From: an uncultured Lachnospiraceae bacterium
GTDB taxonomy: Bacteria; Bacillota; Clostridia; Lachnospirales; Lachnospiraceae
Direction: 5' to 3'
Length of the DNA stretch: 50,939 nt
Assembly (NCBI GenBank): GCA_902779445.1
Contig: CACZBM010000016.1
Coordinates: 1-50,939, forward strand
Shown: positions 34,460 to 42,129 of the stretch, piece after piece
How the letters are laid out: each line of letters opens with the position of its first letter
Position numbering within the stretch: the first letter of the stretch is position 1
Translations under genes and position numbers: made by a program
The notes under the pieces: model-generated
Database searches by the model: none
Told to the model about the DNA's origin: nothing
What the model saw: only the letters and a program-made list of their open reading frames with translations

Positions 34460-35479
34460 TTATACATTCTTCACAGATGCACCAATAATCATCCTGGTGC
34501 TGAGAATGATATTAATATGCCCTTCTTTTTTGAGGCTTCCGTTGTTTTCTTTCTTCTCACTTATCCTCTGCATGAGGATTTCCACACCTTTTTGCCCGAA
34601 ACGTTCCATGGGCTGTTCCACAACGGTAAGTTTTGTCTTCAACACCTTTGAGAGCATCAGATTATCAAAGCCTACAACCGAAATATCTTCGGGATAATTT
34701 ACTTTTGCTTCGTTAAGAGCCATTACCACTCCGATATTTATCCCGTAATTTGTGGAAACCACAGCTGTGGGGCGGTTTTTAAAACCAAGGATCCGGTTCA
34801 TGGCATTATATCCGTGTTCTATACTGTGGCTGCCGGCCAAAATAAATTCTTTCGGGACCTCCAGTCCGGCATCCTCCATGGCATCAACGAACCCGCGGTA
34901 TCTTTCCAGTCCCGTATACTCGCCCTTGGAGCAGATCACCGCGATCTTTTTATGTCCGCGTTCGATCAGGTATCTCGTAGCATCTGCGGCAGCCTCCCGG
35001 TTATTGATGACCACGCTGTCAAGAGATCTGTCCTTATACTGTCTGTCCATCAGGATCACCGGAATATCTGCTACAAACGCAGGATCCAGCACAGATGAAG
35101 GGCCGGCCACCGGTACGGAAATGATACCATCCACCTTCTTATTTACAAGAAAACGGATATTCTTTGCTTCTCTCTCCGGATCATTTCCCGCGTCCACGAT
35201 CAGCATACCGTAACCGTATTTTGAGAGCTCCAGTCCTATTTCATGAAGGATCACACCGTTAAATACATCCGTGATATCGAATACACTGACTCCCACGGTT
35301 CTTGTGCTGTTCGTCACAAGCCCCCTGGCTATCTCGTTTACCTGATAGTCAAGCTTCTCTATTGCTGCTTCGATCAATTCTTTATTTCTGGGCAGCACAT
35401 TTCCCCCGTTCAGATACTTTGATATCGTCGCGAGGGAAAGACCTGTTTCTTCTTTTATGTCTTTGATCGTTGAAGGCAT
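34460..35479 (-). CDS. LacI-family transcriptional repressor (RbsR-like)
   Basis: A 339-residue repressor. The N-terminal helix-turn-helix and hinge (STIKDIKEETGLSLATISKY, LNGG, LDYQVNEIARGL) are followed by a periplasmic-binding-like effector domain (TVGVSVFDITDVFNGVILHE, VDGIISVPVAG, VSVVGFDNLMLS). It should bind sugar or sugar phosphate and release operators. Sites at 34358 and 41741 flank the gene set, making it the likely regulator of both the importer and the fucU operon. It lies between the aldo-keto reductase and importer genes on the same strand, with its own weak ribosome binding site. Confidence 0.9.
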   Translation of the reverse strand: MPSTIKDIKEETGLSLATISKYLNGGNVLPRNKELIEAAIEKLDYQVNEIARGLVTNSTRTVGVSVFDITDVFNGVILHEIGLELSKYGYGMLIVDAGNDPEREAKNIRFLVNKKVDGIISVPVAGPSSVLDPAFVADIPVILMDRQYKDRSLDSVVINNREAAADATRYLIERGHKKIAVICSKGEYTGLERYRGFVDAMEDAGLEVPKEFILAGSHSIEHGYNAMNRILGFKNRPTAVVSTNYGINIGVVMALNEAKVNYPEDISVVGFDNLMLSKVLKTKLTVVEQPMERFGQKGVEILMQRISEKKENNGSLKKEGHINIILSTRMIIGASVKNV

Positions 35480-35508
35480 TGATAGTTATCCCCTCAGTAA
35501 TTAATTGC

Positions 35509-36516
35509 TTACTTCGACCCCACAATAAATCCATCCTCATCCCAGAGGTCGTGCCAGTCATTTGCTCCCGGCCACAGGAATACCTGTCCTTTAACAAGAC
35601 GGTTATTCTTCTCCATGGTTCCGATAGCTTTCATTTCATCGTCCGTAAGAGGATCCTCTGTCACGCACTTAAGGTTTGCAACATAATTGTGGATCGAGAA
35701 CGGAATAGCCATCTCACCTCTCTGCTGTGCCCACTTGAGGCAGATAAGTGCGGGATGAACGCCGTGATTCTTTGCGATCTCCACAAGTGTAGGCTCTGCC
35801 ATATCGTTGATATCTGTCTCCACGATATCTCTTTCGGGACGTCTCGGACTTCCGAGAGGCATGTAACCTACGGGCTGGATCTTATGATCCACAAGATACT
35901 GCATCAGCTCATTCTGCTGGAAGCAGGGATGGATCTCGAGCTCACACGCTGCCGGAAGTACATCAAGCTTCGGAAGCACTGCATCCAGCTTCGGGATAGT
36001 AAGGTTTGAGATACCTATATTTCTTACAAGGCCTTCCTTCTGCAGTTCCACGATCTGTCCGTATGTATCGCAGAATTCCTCTACTGAGAAAGGCTTTGAA
36101 TCGGGATTTCTGGAATCCACATCACAATGAGGTGCATGGTAATTCGGGAAAGGCCAGTGAATATAATACATATCCACATAGTCGAGCTTCAGGTCAGAAA
36201 GGCTCTTCTGAAGTGCTTCCTTAACCTTTCTGTGCATGTCATTCCATACCTTTGTCATGATGAAGAGCTCATCTCTCTTTACCACGCCGTCATCCATGAC
36301 TTTCTTAAGTACGTCACCTATCAGGTCTTCATTGCCGTAGCAAGCTGCGCAGTCAACATTCCTGTATCCGGAACGGATAGCTCCGTCCACGGCCTTTGAC
36401 ACATCTTCTGCACTCACTCTGTCGGAACCGAATGTTCCGAGACCGATACAGGGCACCTCTTCTCCTGTGTAAAACTTCACCTTCGGCACTAAAGCCGGAT
36501 CTACAAATTCTGCCAT
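35509..36516 (-). CDS. aldo-keto reductase
   Basis: A 335-residue NAD(P)H-dependent reductase of the (beta/alpha)8 AKR family. Catalytic tetrad segments are visible: VDCAACYGNEDL (Asp, Tyr), MTKVWNDM (Lys) and YYIHWPFPN (His). Cofactor-side words are LVRNIGISNLTIPKL and IPFSIHNYVANL. The ATG at 36516 follows AAGGAAG; a frame from 36573 would overlap the kinase gene. In this cluster it could reduce lactaldehyde or a similar aldehyde, or interconvert a sugar and alditol; the substrate is not decided by sequence. It is 16 bp downstream of the PfkB gene. Confidence 0.85.
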   Translation of the reverse strand: MAEFVDPALVPKVKFYTGEEVPCIGLGTFGSDRVSAEDVSKAVDGAIRSGYRNVDCAACYGNEDLIGDVLKKVMDDGVVKRDELFIMTKVWNDMHRKVKEALQKSLSDLKLDYVDMYYIHWPFPNYHAPHCDVDSRNPDSKPFSVEEFCDTYGQIVELQKEGLVRNIGISNLTIPKLDAVLPKLDVLPAACELEIHPCFQQNELMQYLVDHKIQPVGYMPLGSPRRPERDIVETDINDMAEPTLVEIAKNHGVHPALICLKWAQQRGEMAIPFSIHNYVANLKCVTEDPLTDDEMKAIGTMEKNNRLVKGQVFLWPGANDWHDLWDEDGFIVGSK

Positions 36517-36532
36517 GTTTTTTCTTCCTTTC

Positions 36533-37462
36533 TTATATTCTCTCCACATGAATCTCCGGAAGGAGTTTTTCATAATCCTCCATCACGAAAAATCCTGTTT
36601 CTTCTCTCATCGCTGCGGCACTTGCCATTGCACTTGCCCGCTTCAGCATTTCCGGAACGCCCAGCTTATCTACGAGGCTGGTTGCGAATCCCGCTATCAT
36701 GGTGTCTCCGCATCCAACCGTGTTAACTGCCGTGATCTTCGGAACCGTTGCCCGGAATATACCTTCATCGCATACCACAACTGATCCTTCGCCGCCAAGA
36801 GAGACTGCCACATATTTGACTCCTCTTTCGTGGAGTTTCTTCGCTGCTCCGATGACCTGATCAATATCGTCACAGGGAAGGCCTGTCAGCATCCTTATCT
36901 CGTCCTTATTCGGCTTGATAAGAGTGGGAAGCGCTTCCACTCCTTTTTCCAGGAGCTGTCCGCTGGTATCGAGGATCACCGGCTTTCCCTGATCCTTAAC
37001 GATCTTCACCAGTTCCTGATATGCGTGATAGTCAAGTCCCTTCGGAACACTGCCTGACATTGATACCACATCCGCTTTTTCAACGAGAGTTCTGAAATGT
37101 GTCTTAAATCCTTCGAACTCTTCGGGTTTTACCGTGAACCCCGGCTCCAGGAATTCAGTTTCTTTTCCGGTGCTCTCATCAAAAATGTTTATGCAGGAAC
37201 GGCTCTCATCATGCACGTGGTAGAAATCACTCTTAACATTAAATGGTACGAGCTGTTCTTCAATGTATTTTCCGGCGTGTCCACCGGTAAATCCCGTAGC
37301 CAGGACTTCCGTACCTATTATCGCCGCAGGCTTTGAAACATTCAGTCCTTTTCCTCCGGGATAGTAGCAGGCTTCCTTTACCCTGTTTACTTCACCGACC
37401 TTATAGGATTCCACCACATAACGCTTATCTATGGAGGCATTCAATGTAACCGTTAATAACAT
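36533..37462 (-). CDS. PfkB-family sugar kinase (1-phosphofructokinase / tagatose-6-phosphate kinase type)
   Basis: A 309-residue ribokinase-fold kinase. The beginning LLTVTLNASIDKRYVVESY and YPGGKGLNVSKPAAIIG are characteristic of the FruK/LacC branch that phosphorylates ketohexose phosphates to bisphosphates. The C-terminal AVNTVGCGDTMIAGFATSLV holds the anion hole and catalytic Asp. Standard length. The gene is 8 bp downstream of the GatD-like dehydrogenase, and a GatY-like aldolase that would cleave its product is encoded nearby. A deoxy-sugar such as fuculose 1-phosphate could not be its substrate at C6, so it points to a second sugar. Confidence 0.88.
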   Translation of the reverse strand: MLLTVTLNASIDKRYVVESYKVGEVNRVKEACYYPGGKGLNVSKPAAIIGTEVLATGFTGGHAGKYIEEQLVPFNVKSDFYHVHDESRSCINIFDESTGKETEFLEPGFTVKPEEFEGFKTHFRTLVEKADVVSMSGSVPKGLDYHAYQELVKIVKDQGKPVILDTSGQLLEKGVEALPTLIKPNKDEIRMLTGLPCDDIDQVIGAAKKLHERGVKYVAVSLGGEGSVVVCDEGIFRATVPKITAVNTVGCGDTMIAGFATSLVDKLGVPEMLKRASAMASAAAMREETGFFVMEDYEKLLPEIHVERI

Positions 37463-37470
37463 ATTTCCTC

Positions 37471-38520
37471 CTATGCTTCGCTGTCGATAAGGATCTTTCC
37501 TTTTACAGCTCCGGGAGTCTTAAACAGCTCGAATGCATCCGCTATCTTACTCAGAGGGAACTTCCTGAACACGAGTCCTTCGTCATATTTGAGTTTTCCG
37601 TTTCCATAGTACTCGCTGGTAAGAGTCCACTCATGTCCCGGGAAAGGAGCTGAGTAGCTCATCCATGAACCGGTGAGGTTGAACTCTTTTCTGTTCATGT
37701 TCTCCCATTCGTCTACGGTGAATGTCATCTCTTTCTTCGGAGTACCGATATAGCACATCTCGGCTTTATTTGCAGCGAGCTCGAATGCCATCTTCATGGT
37801 AATGGTGTTTCCGGCTGTCTCGTATACATAGTCGAATCCGTGTCCGTCAGTAAGGGCTTTGGCCTGTTCCATGAAGTCTTTGTCAAGTGTATTGATGCCT
37901 TCATCAGCTCCAAGCTTCTTCGCAAACTCCAGCTTTTCCGGAACTATGTCGAATACCACGATCTTCTTTGCATCGAATGCTCTTAACCATTCCACCAGAA
38001 GGACTCCGATGGTTCCTGTTCCGAGCACTGCAACATACTTGCCCGCCTTGTAATTAACTCTCTCAAGACCGTGAAGAGCGATGGTCGTGGGCTCGAAAAG
38101 CGCTCCCTGCTCGAATGTCACTTCATCTGAGATCTTAACAGCGTTCATCTCGGGAACACACACATATTCAGCAAATGATCCCTGCTGACGTGAACCGATG
38201 AAGCTGTAGTGTTTGCAGAGCGAGTAATCTCCCCTTAAGCAATCAGGACACTTCATACAGGGAACAAGCGGTACTCCCGCAACTCTGTCTCCGGGCTTAA
38301 ACTTTGTAACGCCCTCTCCCACCTTATCGATGGTTCCCGAGAATTCATGTCCGATCACATTGGGATAAAAGTGACATGCATCTGCATTTACTCTGGGCAC
38401 ATCGGAACCGCAGATACCGGTGTACTTTACCTTGATCCTCACTTCTCCGGCTTTGGGTTCCGGATCAGCCATGTCTTCGTATCTTATATCATTAGGTGCG
38501 TATATAACTCCTGCTTTCAT
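37471..38520 (-). CDS. zinc-dependent medium-chain dehydrogenase (galactitol-1-phosphate dehydrogenase-like)
   Basis: A 349-residue MDR alcohol dehydrogenase. Catalytic zinc ligands lie in TGICGSDVPR and NVIGHEFSG, structural zinc in CMKCPDCLRGDYSLC, and the Rossmann motif in VAVLGTGTIGVLLVEWL. Words such as CMKCPDCLRGDYSLCKHYSF and the WENMNRKEFNLTGSWMSYSA segment are typical of GatD, which oxidises galactitol 1-phosphate to tagatose 6-phosphate. Other polyol or polyol-phosphate substrates are possible. It heads a three-gene run (dehydrogenase, PfkB kinase, reductase) behind a repeat block. Confidence 0.85.
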   Translation of the reverse strand: MKAGVIYAPNDIRYEDMADPEPKAGEVRIKVKYTGICGSDVPRVNADACHFYPNVIGHEFSGTIDKVGEGVTKFKPGDRVAGVPLVPCMKCPDCLRGDYSLCKHYSFIGSRQQGSFAEYVCVPEMNAVKISDEVTFEQGALFEPTTIALHGLERVNYKAGKYVAVLGTGTIGVLLVEWLRAFDAKKIVVFDIVPEKLEFAKKLGADEGINTLDKDFMEQAKALTDGHGFDYVYETAGNTITMKMAFELAANKAEMCYIGTPKKEMTFTVDEWENMNRKEFNLTGSWMSYSAPFPGHEWTLTSEYYGNGKLKYDEGLVFRKFPLSKIADAFELFKTPGAVKGKILIDSEA

Positions 38521-38541
38521 AATTTCTCCTCTCTGTGCTTT

Positions 38542-38802
38542 GTCATCCTGAGCGTTAGCGAAGGATCTCTCATGCAGCTTGGAAGATTCTTCGCTTTGCT
38601 CAGAATGACATCAACTTCTAGCCTGAGCGTAGCTCTTTGTCATCCTGAGCGTTAGCACCCTGTCATCCTGAGTGTAGTTCTTTGTCATCCTGAGCGTTAG
38701 CGAAGGATCTCGTCAATTTCGACGTACATAGATCCTTCGCTTCGCTCCGGATGACAAAAAGAAACTCAGAATGACAAAAAGAAAACTCAGAATGACATCA
38801 TC
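38542..38802. repeat. repeat block, left member of a long inverted repeat
   Basis: It contains palindromes at 38542-38609 and 38684-38755 plus partial GTCATCCTGAGYG units and two AAAAAGAAACTCAGAATGAC units. The 72-bp copy 38684-38755 is the reverse complement, including its non-palindromic loop, of 41916-41987 with a single mismatch, and similarity extends through the A-rich units to about 38802. Confidence 0.9.
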
Positions 38803-38804
38803 TT

Positions 38805-40310
38805 CTAGCCTCTCATTAATTCCTTCAGATTCTCATATAATTCTCTGTATATACCGTAATTTCTCTCGTAGACCTCTTTGTTTTCCGGATCAGGTTCATG
38901 GTGTCTCGTGGTCTTTACAGTGAGCTTCACCGCTTCGTCAAAGTCCTTATAGACTCCCGTACCAACTCCGGCAAGGATCGCTGCTCCGAGAGATGTCTCC
39001 GTTCCGGAATGACATACTGTTATGGGTTTACCGGTGACATCCGACTTTATCTGTGTCCAAAGATTGGATAAGGATGCTCCGCCCATAGCCCTGAGTTCCT
39101 TTACTTCGCCTCCGCACTTCTCCGCGATATCCAGATTGTGCTTAAGCGCAAACGCGCCGCCCTCCATAGCAGATCTGATAAAGTGGGCCTTTGTCTTTGT
39201 AAAGTCTATGCCGTACCAGATTCCCTTGGCTTTGGGATCCCAGATGGGAGATCTCTCTCCGGCCATATAGGGAAGGAATACGAGGCCGTCGCTTCCGGGA
39301 GCGATCTTTTCTGCGATGACATTGAACTGCTCCACATCGCTCATTCCCTTTTCTTTTTCCAGACTTCTCTCGTAATCTCCGAAATTGCCTGTGAGCCAGC
39401 GCATAACTCCGGATCCTCCCACTGTACCCCCCTGAAGGAGCCATTTATCGGGAACTACATGGAAGCTTAAGATCAAAGTGGGATCAGCTGCATATTTATC
39501 GAGGCAGATACTCATGCCTCCTGCCTGTCCGCCCTGTTCCTGGGTTTCCCCGCTATAGAGGACTCCTGTTCCCAGGGTACCGCAGGCCGCATCCAGTCCT
39601 CCGGAAACTACCGGTGTTCCTTCCGCAAGTCCCGTAAGATCAGCAGCTTCCTTTGTGACCTTTCCCACAATCTCATGACAGGGGAAGATGTCCGGCAGAA
39701 AGCTCTCCGGTATATCGAGATCATGGGCCATATCCTTATCCCAGGTTCCCTTCCTCATATCAAAGCAGGAAAATCCGTATCCCTGAGAAATATCCTGGGT
39801 TATGGCTCCGGTCATCTTGTAAACTATGTAGCTGTTTGACTGGAGGATGTACCTGATATTCTTATAAATATCAGGATGCTCTTCCTTGTACCAGACGATC
39901 TTTGCCGTGCTGTATGAAGGCTGCAGGCTGTTTCCGGAAAGCTCGAATATTCTGTCTCCGTATTCTTTCCTGATCCTCTTACAGATATCATCAGATCTGG
40001 TATCCATCCAGATGGGAGTGTTGATAAGACACTTACCATCTTTATCAAGAGCTATTGCCGACCAGCTCTGTCCGTCGGTTCCGACTCCTGCTATATCTTT
40101 AGGGTCGATACCGCTCTTTTCAATAACCTTTTTAGTGCTCTCACATACTGCACTCCACCATTCATCAGGGTTCTGCTCGGCCCATCCTTCGTGGGGATAG
40201 TAAACGTTGTATGCTCCCGTTTCAGTGGCTGCTACAGTACCGTTCTTTTCGAAAAGCACTATTTTACATGAACTTGTTCCTATGTCTATGCCAAGGAGAT
40301 AGGTTCCCAT
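38805..40310 (-). CDS. FGGY-family carbohydrate kinase (xylulokinase/fuculokinase type)
   Basis: A 501-residue kinase with the two FGGY domains: LGIDIGTSSCKIVLFEKNGT (phosphate loop), HEGWAEQNPDEWW, GVGTDGQSWSAIALD, and the C-terminal MGGASLSNLWTQIKSDVTGK with AAILAGVGTGVY. The sequence is closest in feel to xylulokinases, but beside fucI and fucU it most probably phosphorylates L-fuculose (or D-ribulose from D-arabinose) at C1 or C5. It starts three bases after the aldolase stop, so the two are translationally coupled. Confidence 0.88.
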   Translation of the reverse strand: MGTYLLGIDIGTSSCKIVLFEKNGTVAATETGAYNVYYPHEGWAEQNPDEWWSAVCESTKKVIEKSGIDPKDIAGVGTDGQSWSAIALDKDGKCLINTPIWMDTRSDDICKRIRKEYGDRIFELSGNSLQPSYSTAKIVWYKEEHPDIYKNIRYILQSNSYIVYKMTGAITQDISQGYGFSCFDMRKGTWDKDMAHDLDIPESFLPDIFPCHEIVGKVTKEAADLTGLAEGTPVVSGGLDAACGTLGTGVLYSGETQEQGGQAGGMSICLDKYAADPTLILSFHVVPDKWLLQGGTVGGSGVMRWLTGNFGDYERSLEKEKGMSDVEQFNVIAEKIAPGSDGLVFLPYMAGERSPIWDPKAKGIWYGIDFTKTKAHFIRSAMEGGAFALKHNLDIAEKCGGEVKELRAMGGASLSNLWTQIKSDVTGKPITVCHSGTETSLGAAILAGVGTGVYKDFDEAVKLTVKTTRHHEPDPENKEVYERNYGIYRELYENLKELMRG

Positions 40311-40313
40311 TAC

Positions 40314-41159
40314 TCAGGCCTTTCCGTCGCAGCCGCAGACTTTCATTCTGTATTCAACCTGTGCTTTTACTGCCTTCATTGCAGCTTCCCCGATCTTCTT
40401 CGGGTCGATTATGGAATCATCTGCATTTAAGAGTTCTCTCGTAGCCTTAAGATATGCCTGTCTCAGCTCTGTTGCGAAATTAACCTTGCACATTCCACGT
40501 GCTACGCAGTCCTTTACATCCTCATCCGAAAGACCTGATGAACCGTGAAGCACAAGAGGGATAGATACAAATTCCTTTACCTCGGTGATCCTCTTGGTAT
40601 TAAGAACCGGCTTCTCTTTATAAACGCCGTGGGCTGTTCCGATACCTATTGCCAAAGAGTCAACGCCTGTCTCTTCAACGAAACGTTTTGCCTCCTGAGG
40701 GTCGGTATATACTGACTCCTTGGACTCTGTATCGTCTTCCTTTCCTCCGACTTTTCCAAGCTCTGCTTCCACAGGAACGCTGCAGGCTTTTCCCACATCA
40801 GCGACTCTCTTTGAAAGATCGATATTTGCTTCCAGGTCAAGCTTTGAACCATCGATCATCACAGAGCTGTAGCCTACCTGAATAGCTTTTACAGCCATAT
40901 CAAAGCTTGCGCCGTGGTCTAAATGGAGACACACAGGAACAGATGCCTTTTCTGCCTCTGCTTTTGTGATAGCCGCGAAGGTCTCAAGGCTGGCATATCT
41001 GACCGTGCTGGGGGTAGTCTGTATCATAACCGGGCTTTTAAGCTCCTCTGCAGCAGCTATGATAGCCCTTATCATTTCCATGTTTTCCGCATTAAAAGCA
41101 CCTACGGCATATCCGCCCTTCTGTGCTTCTAAAAGCATTTCTTTTGAAGTAATGTACAT
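40314..41159 (-). CDS. class II ketose-bisphosphate aldolase (GatY/KbaY-like)
   Basis: A 281-residue zinc aldolase. Family segments: MYITSKEMLLEAQKGGYAVG, VPVCLHLDHGASFD (metal His), YSSVMIDGSKL, VEAELGKVGGKEDD, DSLAIGIGTAHGVYK (His) and LVLHGSSGLSDEDV (His). These match tagatose-1,6-bisphosphate aldolases more closely than generic fructose-bisphosphate aldolases. Here it follows fucU by 16 bp and precedes the FGGY kinase by 3 bp. No class II FucA-type aldolase is in the window, so it may serve fuculose 1-phosphate as well as a bisphosphate. Confidence 0.9.
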   Translation of the reverse strand: MYITSKEMLLEAQKGGYAVGAFNAENMEMIRAIIAAAEELKSPVMIQTTPSTVRYASLETFAAITKAEAEKASVPVCLHLDHGASFDMAVKAIQVGYSSVMIDGSKLDLEANIDLSKRVADVGKACSVPVEAELGKVGGKEDDTESKESVYTDPQEAKRFVEETGVDSLAIGIGTAHGVYKEKPVLNTKRITEVKEFVSIPLVLHGSSGLSDEDVKDCVARGMCKVNFATELRQAYLKATRELLNADDSIIDPKKIGEAAMKAVKAQVEYRMKVCGCDGKA

Positions 41160-41175
41160 CTGTAATTCCTTTCCT

Positions 41176-41631
41176 TTACTTTGCGTCTTTTACAACGCCC
41201 TTCTGAAGCATTACATTTGCATAAACTGCTGACTCGCCGCTGGCTACTACACAGTATGCCTTTTTCTGCACTTCCTCATAGAACTTGAATCTCTCTATAT
41301 GTCCGATCGCTTTTTCGCCTCTCTCATCATGCTTTGCAACGATCTTTGCATATTCATCCCATATAGGTGTAGCGATCTTGCCCACATCTTCGGGCATAAG
41401 CTCCATCAGATTTACGGGATGCTCAACATATGAATCAAGGGGCATAACCGTAAGAATAGCATCGAGAAGCTCGGGAACCCCGTGTCCGTCCGCCCTTAAA
41501 ACAATGGCATTTTTTCCCATGGTTTCAGCCGGAAAATTTCCGTCTCCGATAACGATCACGTCACTGTGACCCATCTCGTTAAGAACCTTTAAAAGTTCGG
41601 GTGAAAGAATCTTCGGAATACCTTTTAGCAT
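41176..41631 (-). CDS. fucU: L-fucose mutarotase (RbsD/FucU family)
   Basis: A 151-residue mutarotase that interconverts alpha and beta anomers of L-fucose before isomerisation. Family motifs: MLKGIPKILSPELLKVLNEM, GHSDVIVIGDGNFPAETMG (catalytic His/Asp region), LRADGHGVPELLDAILTVMP, and the C-terminal VVASGESAVYANVMLQKGVV. FucU length is about 140-150, whereas RbsD proteins are slightly shorter, which with the fucI neighbour favours FucU. It is first in the operon with aldolase and kinase and has two LacI-type sites upstream. Confidence 0.9.
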   Translation of the reverse strand: MLKGIPKILSPELLKVLNEMGHSDVIVIGDGNFPAETMGKNAIVLRADGHGVPELLDAILTVMPLDSYVEHPVNLMELMPEDVGKIATPIWDEYAKIVAKHDERGEKAIGHIERFKFYEEVQKKAYCVVASGESAVYANVMLQKGVVKDAK

Positions 41632-41671
41632 TTTGTCCTCCTTAATATGCGGGAATAAGCTCCCATTTACT

Positions 41672-41754
41672 ATTAACGTTTCGCATGTGCTATCTTAGCT
41701 TAAACACTGTGTTTTCACCATATTGATACATGGCTTTGAGGCGAAACGTTTCGC
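41672..41754. promoter_or_regulatory. two LacI/RbsR-type sites before fucU
   Basis: A perfect 14-bp palindrome GCGAAACGTTTCGC at 41741-41754, and an imperfect one (TTAACGTTTCGC) at about 41673-41684. Centres are about 69 bp apart, allowing looping between dimers. They lie 42-123 bp upstream of fucU. Confidence 0.75.
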
Positions 41755-41853
41755 TCTGAATCGTATTATATGCATTTATTTAAAAAAATACAAGGGGCAA
41801 TTTTATTTAAAATAAAAAAGACCCCCTCCCATTAAGGCAATGTAAATAGGCTG

Positions 41854-42122
41854 GTGTCATTCTAAGTTTCTTTTTGTCATTCTGAGTTTCTTTTTGTCAT
41901 CCTGAGTTTCTTTTTGTCATCCTGAGCGAAGCGAAGGATCTATGTACGTCGAAATTGACGAGATCCTTCGCTAACGCTCAGGATGACAGGGTACTAACGC
42001 TCAGGAAGGAAAAACGTCCGGTGGACGTTTTTCGGGCGTGTTTACGAGCACTGAGTGCGAGTACGCCCCGCACAAGGGGTGCTAACGCTCAGGATGACAG
42101 GGCGCTAACGCTCAGGATGACA
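41854..42122. repeat. repeat block, right member of the long inverted repeat, with double-hairpin copy C
   Basis: Tandem units of GTCATTCTGAGTTTCTTTTT lead to the 72-bp palindrome 41916-41987 (inverse of 38684-38755), then the double-hairpin repeat at 42008-42071 and two more ACGCTCAGGATGACA units reaching the fucI stop. It fills the whole gap between fucI and the fucU promoter region. Confidence 0.9.
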
Positions 42123-42129
42123 TTACTGT

